This document shows positions 12,514-12,782 of a stretch of DNA of 12,782 bases, piece after piece; position 1 is the stretch's first letter, and the number at the start of each line of letters is the position of its first letter. Below the pieces are notes generated by a model. The model made no database searches. It was not told the DNA's origin and saw only the letters and a program-made list of their open reading frames with translations. The DNA lies in NCBI GenBank assembly GCA_002762705.1, contig PCVE01000130.1, positions 1-12,782 of the forward strand. Direction: 5' to 3'. The DNA is from Candidatus Woesearchaeota archaeon CG11_big_fil_rev_8_21_14_0_20_43_8. Its GTDB lineage: Archaea > Nanobdellota > Nanobdellia > Woesearchaeales > CG08-08-20-14. The position numbers and the translations under genes were made by a program.

Positions 12514-12782
12514 CTAATACTGTCCGGTGCTTTTCATCCTGGCAAAAGTCTTCGCGACTTCCTGCTCGATGAACTTCTCCTGCTGGATACGGATGTTTAG
12601 ATCAGCGAAACGTTGTTCTACAGCTTCCATGATCAATCGATCGACTTCGTTCCTCGAAACAAACGTCACAGGCTCCCATAGGTTGACATATTTCTCAAGG
12701 ACCTTGAATTCCTCTTTCGTGGCATAGTTCCTAAGCTCACTCACCAATATCCTGAACTTCTCCCGTATGTCATGGATCTGCA
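12514..12782 (-). CDS. Coiled-coil-like protein, C-terminal part (partial)
   Basis: The reading frame is open to the right edge, so the N-terminus lies outside. The last ~88 residues are visible, ending at TAG (RC of 12514-12516). They include IHDIREKFRILVSELRNY, then TKEEFKVLEKYVNLWEP and VTFVSRNEVDRLIMEAVEQRF, and a basic helical tail. The sequence is highly charged and helical, with a hydrophobic YVNLWEPVTFV centre. It lacks enzyme motifs. An in-frame TTG at 12747 is not the start, since the frame continues upstream with similar sequence. It resembles small DPANN proteins of unknown function (from memory). Like the protein at 8614-9081 it is coiled-coil in character, but the two are not clearly paralogous. 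Confidence 0.7.
   Translation of the reverse strand, partial: QIHDIREKFRILVSELRNYATKEEFKVLEKYVNLWEPVTFVSRNEVDRLIMEAVEQRFADLNIRIQQEKFIEQEVAKTFARMKSTGQY

Noticed and set aside
12501..12599. Short plus-strand frame after a TATA-like box at 12487-12497
   Set aside because: It lies antisense to the partial coiled-coil gene and its Leu-rich product looks like an antisense shadow.

Overview
The window looks archaeal and probably comes from a DPANN-type genome of the Woesearchaeota/Pacearchaeota kind; this is an inference, not a placement. Supporting signs are TATA boxes about 26 bases upstream of start codons with no leader, an archaeal-type RNase P RNA, a tRNA gene that lacks an encoded CCA and carries a non-canonical intron, a translin-family protein, a HerA/DUF87-type ATPase, an archaeal HDIG-domain protein and a membrane-anchored transglutaminase-like protein. 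An RsuA/RluB-type pseudouridine synthase and a TraX-like membrane protein have a more bacterial flavour, as is common in DPANN genomes.

Layout. 1-5740 is ordinary gene-dense sequence: the tail of an M20 amidohydrolase (+), an HDIG phosphohydrolase (-), a transglutaminase-like protein (+), a conserved hypothetical (-), a pseudouridine synthase (+), an MFS transporter (-) and IMP dehydrogenase (-). 5847-6095 is a small unknown gene. 7868-6085 is a tight minus-strand operon: translin/TRAX-like nuclease, HD nucleotidase-like protein and UPF0173-type metallo-hydrolase. It diverges from the RNase P RNA gene (7960-8288), and the two promoters almost touch. 8281-8500 and 11951-12500 are unusual non-coding blocks. 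Between them lie a coiled-coil protein (-), the HerA-like ATPase (+), a TraX-like membrane protein (+), a hypothetical protein (-) and a tRNA-Pro(CGG) gene (-). The window ends inside a second coiled-coil-like gene (-).

The most unusual material is RNA-related. The tRNA-Pro gene is interrupted in its T-loop by a 44-base intron that can form a relaxed bulge-helix-bulge. About 345 bases upstream, its promoter and first ~20 bases are duplicated as a truncated copy. That copy runs directly into a 91-base sequence (here called R) that also forms the terminator and 3' flank of the RNase P RNA gene 4 kb away in opposite orientation. R continues into hairpins whose arm sequences differ but stay complementary, and after rnpB these form three ~48-base tandem units. 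The inverted R copies bracket the coiled-coil, HerA, TraX, hypothetical and tRNA genes. The bracketed block could be a mobile or invertible segment, or R may be a dispersed repeat that settles behind RNA genes; the window alone cannot decide.

A second point is that the translin homologue keeps acidic residues matching the TRAX active site and sits back to back with RNase P RNA. In eukaryotes the translin-TRAX nuclease clears RNA fragments left by RNase P, so the pairing may be functional.
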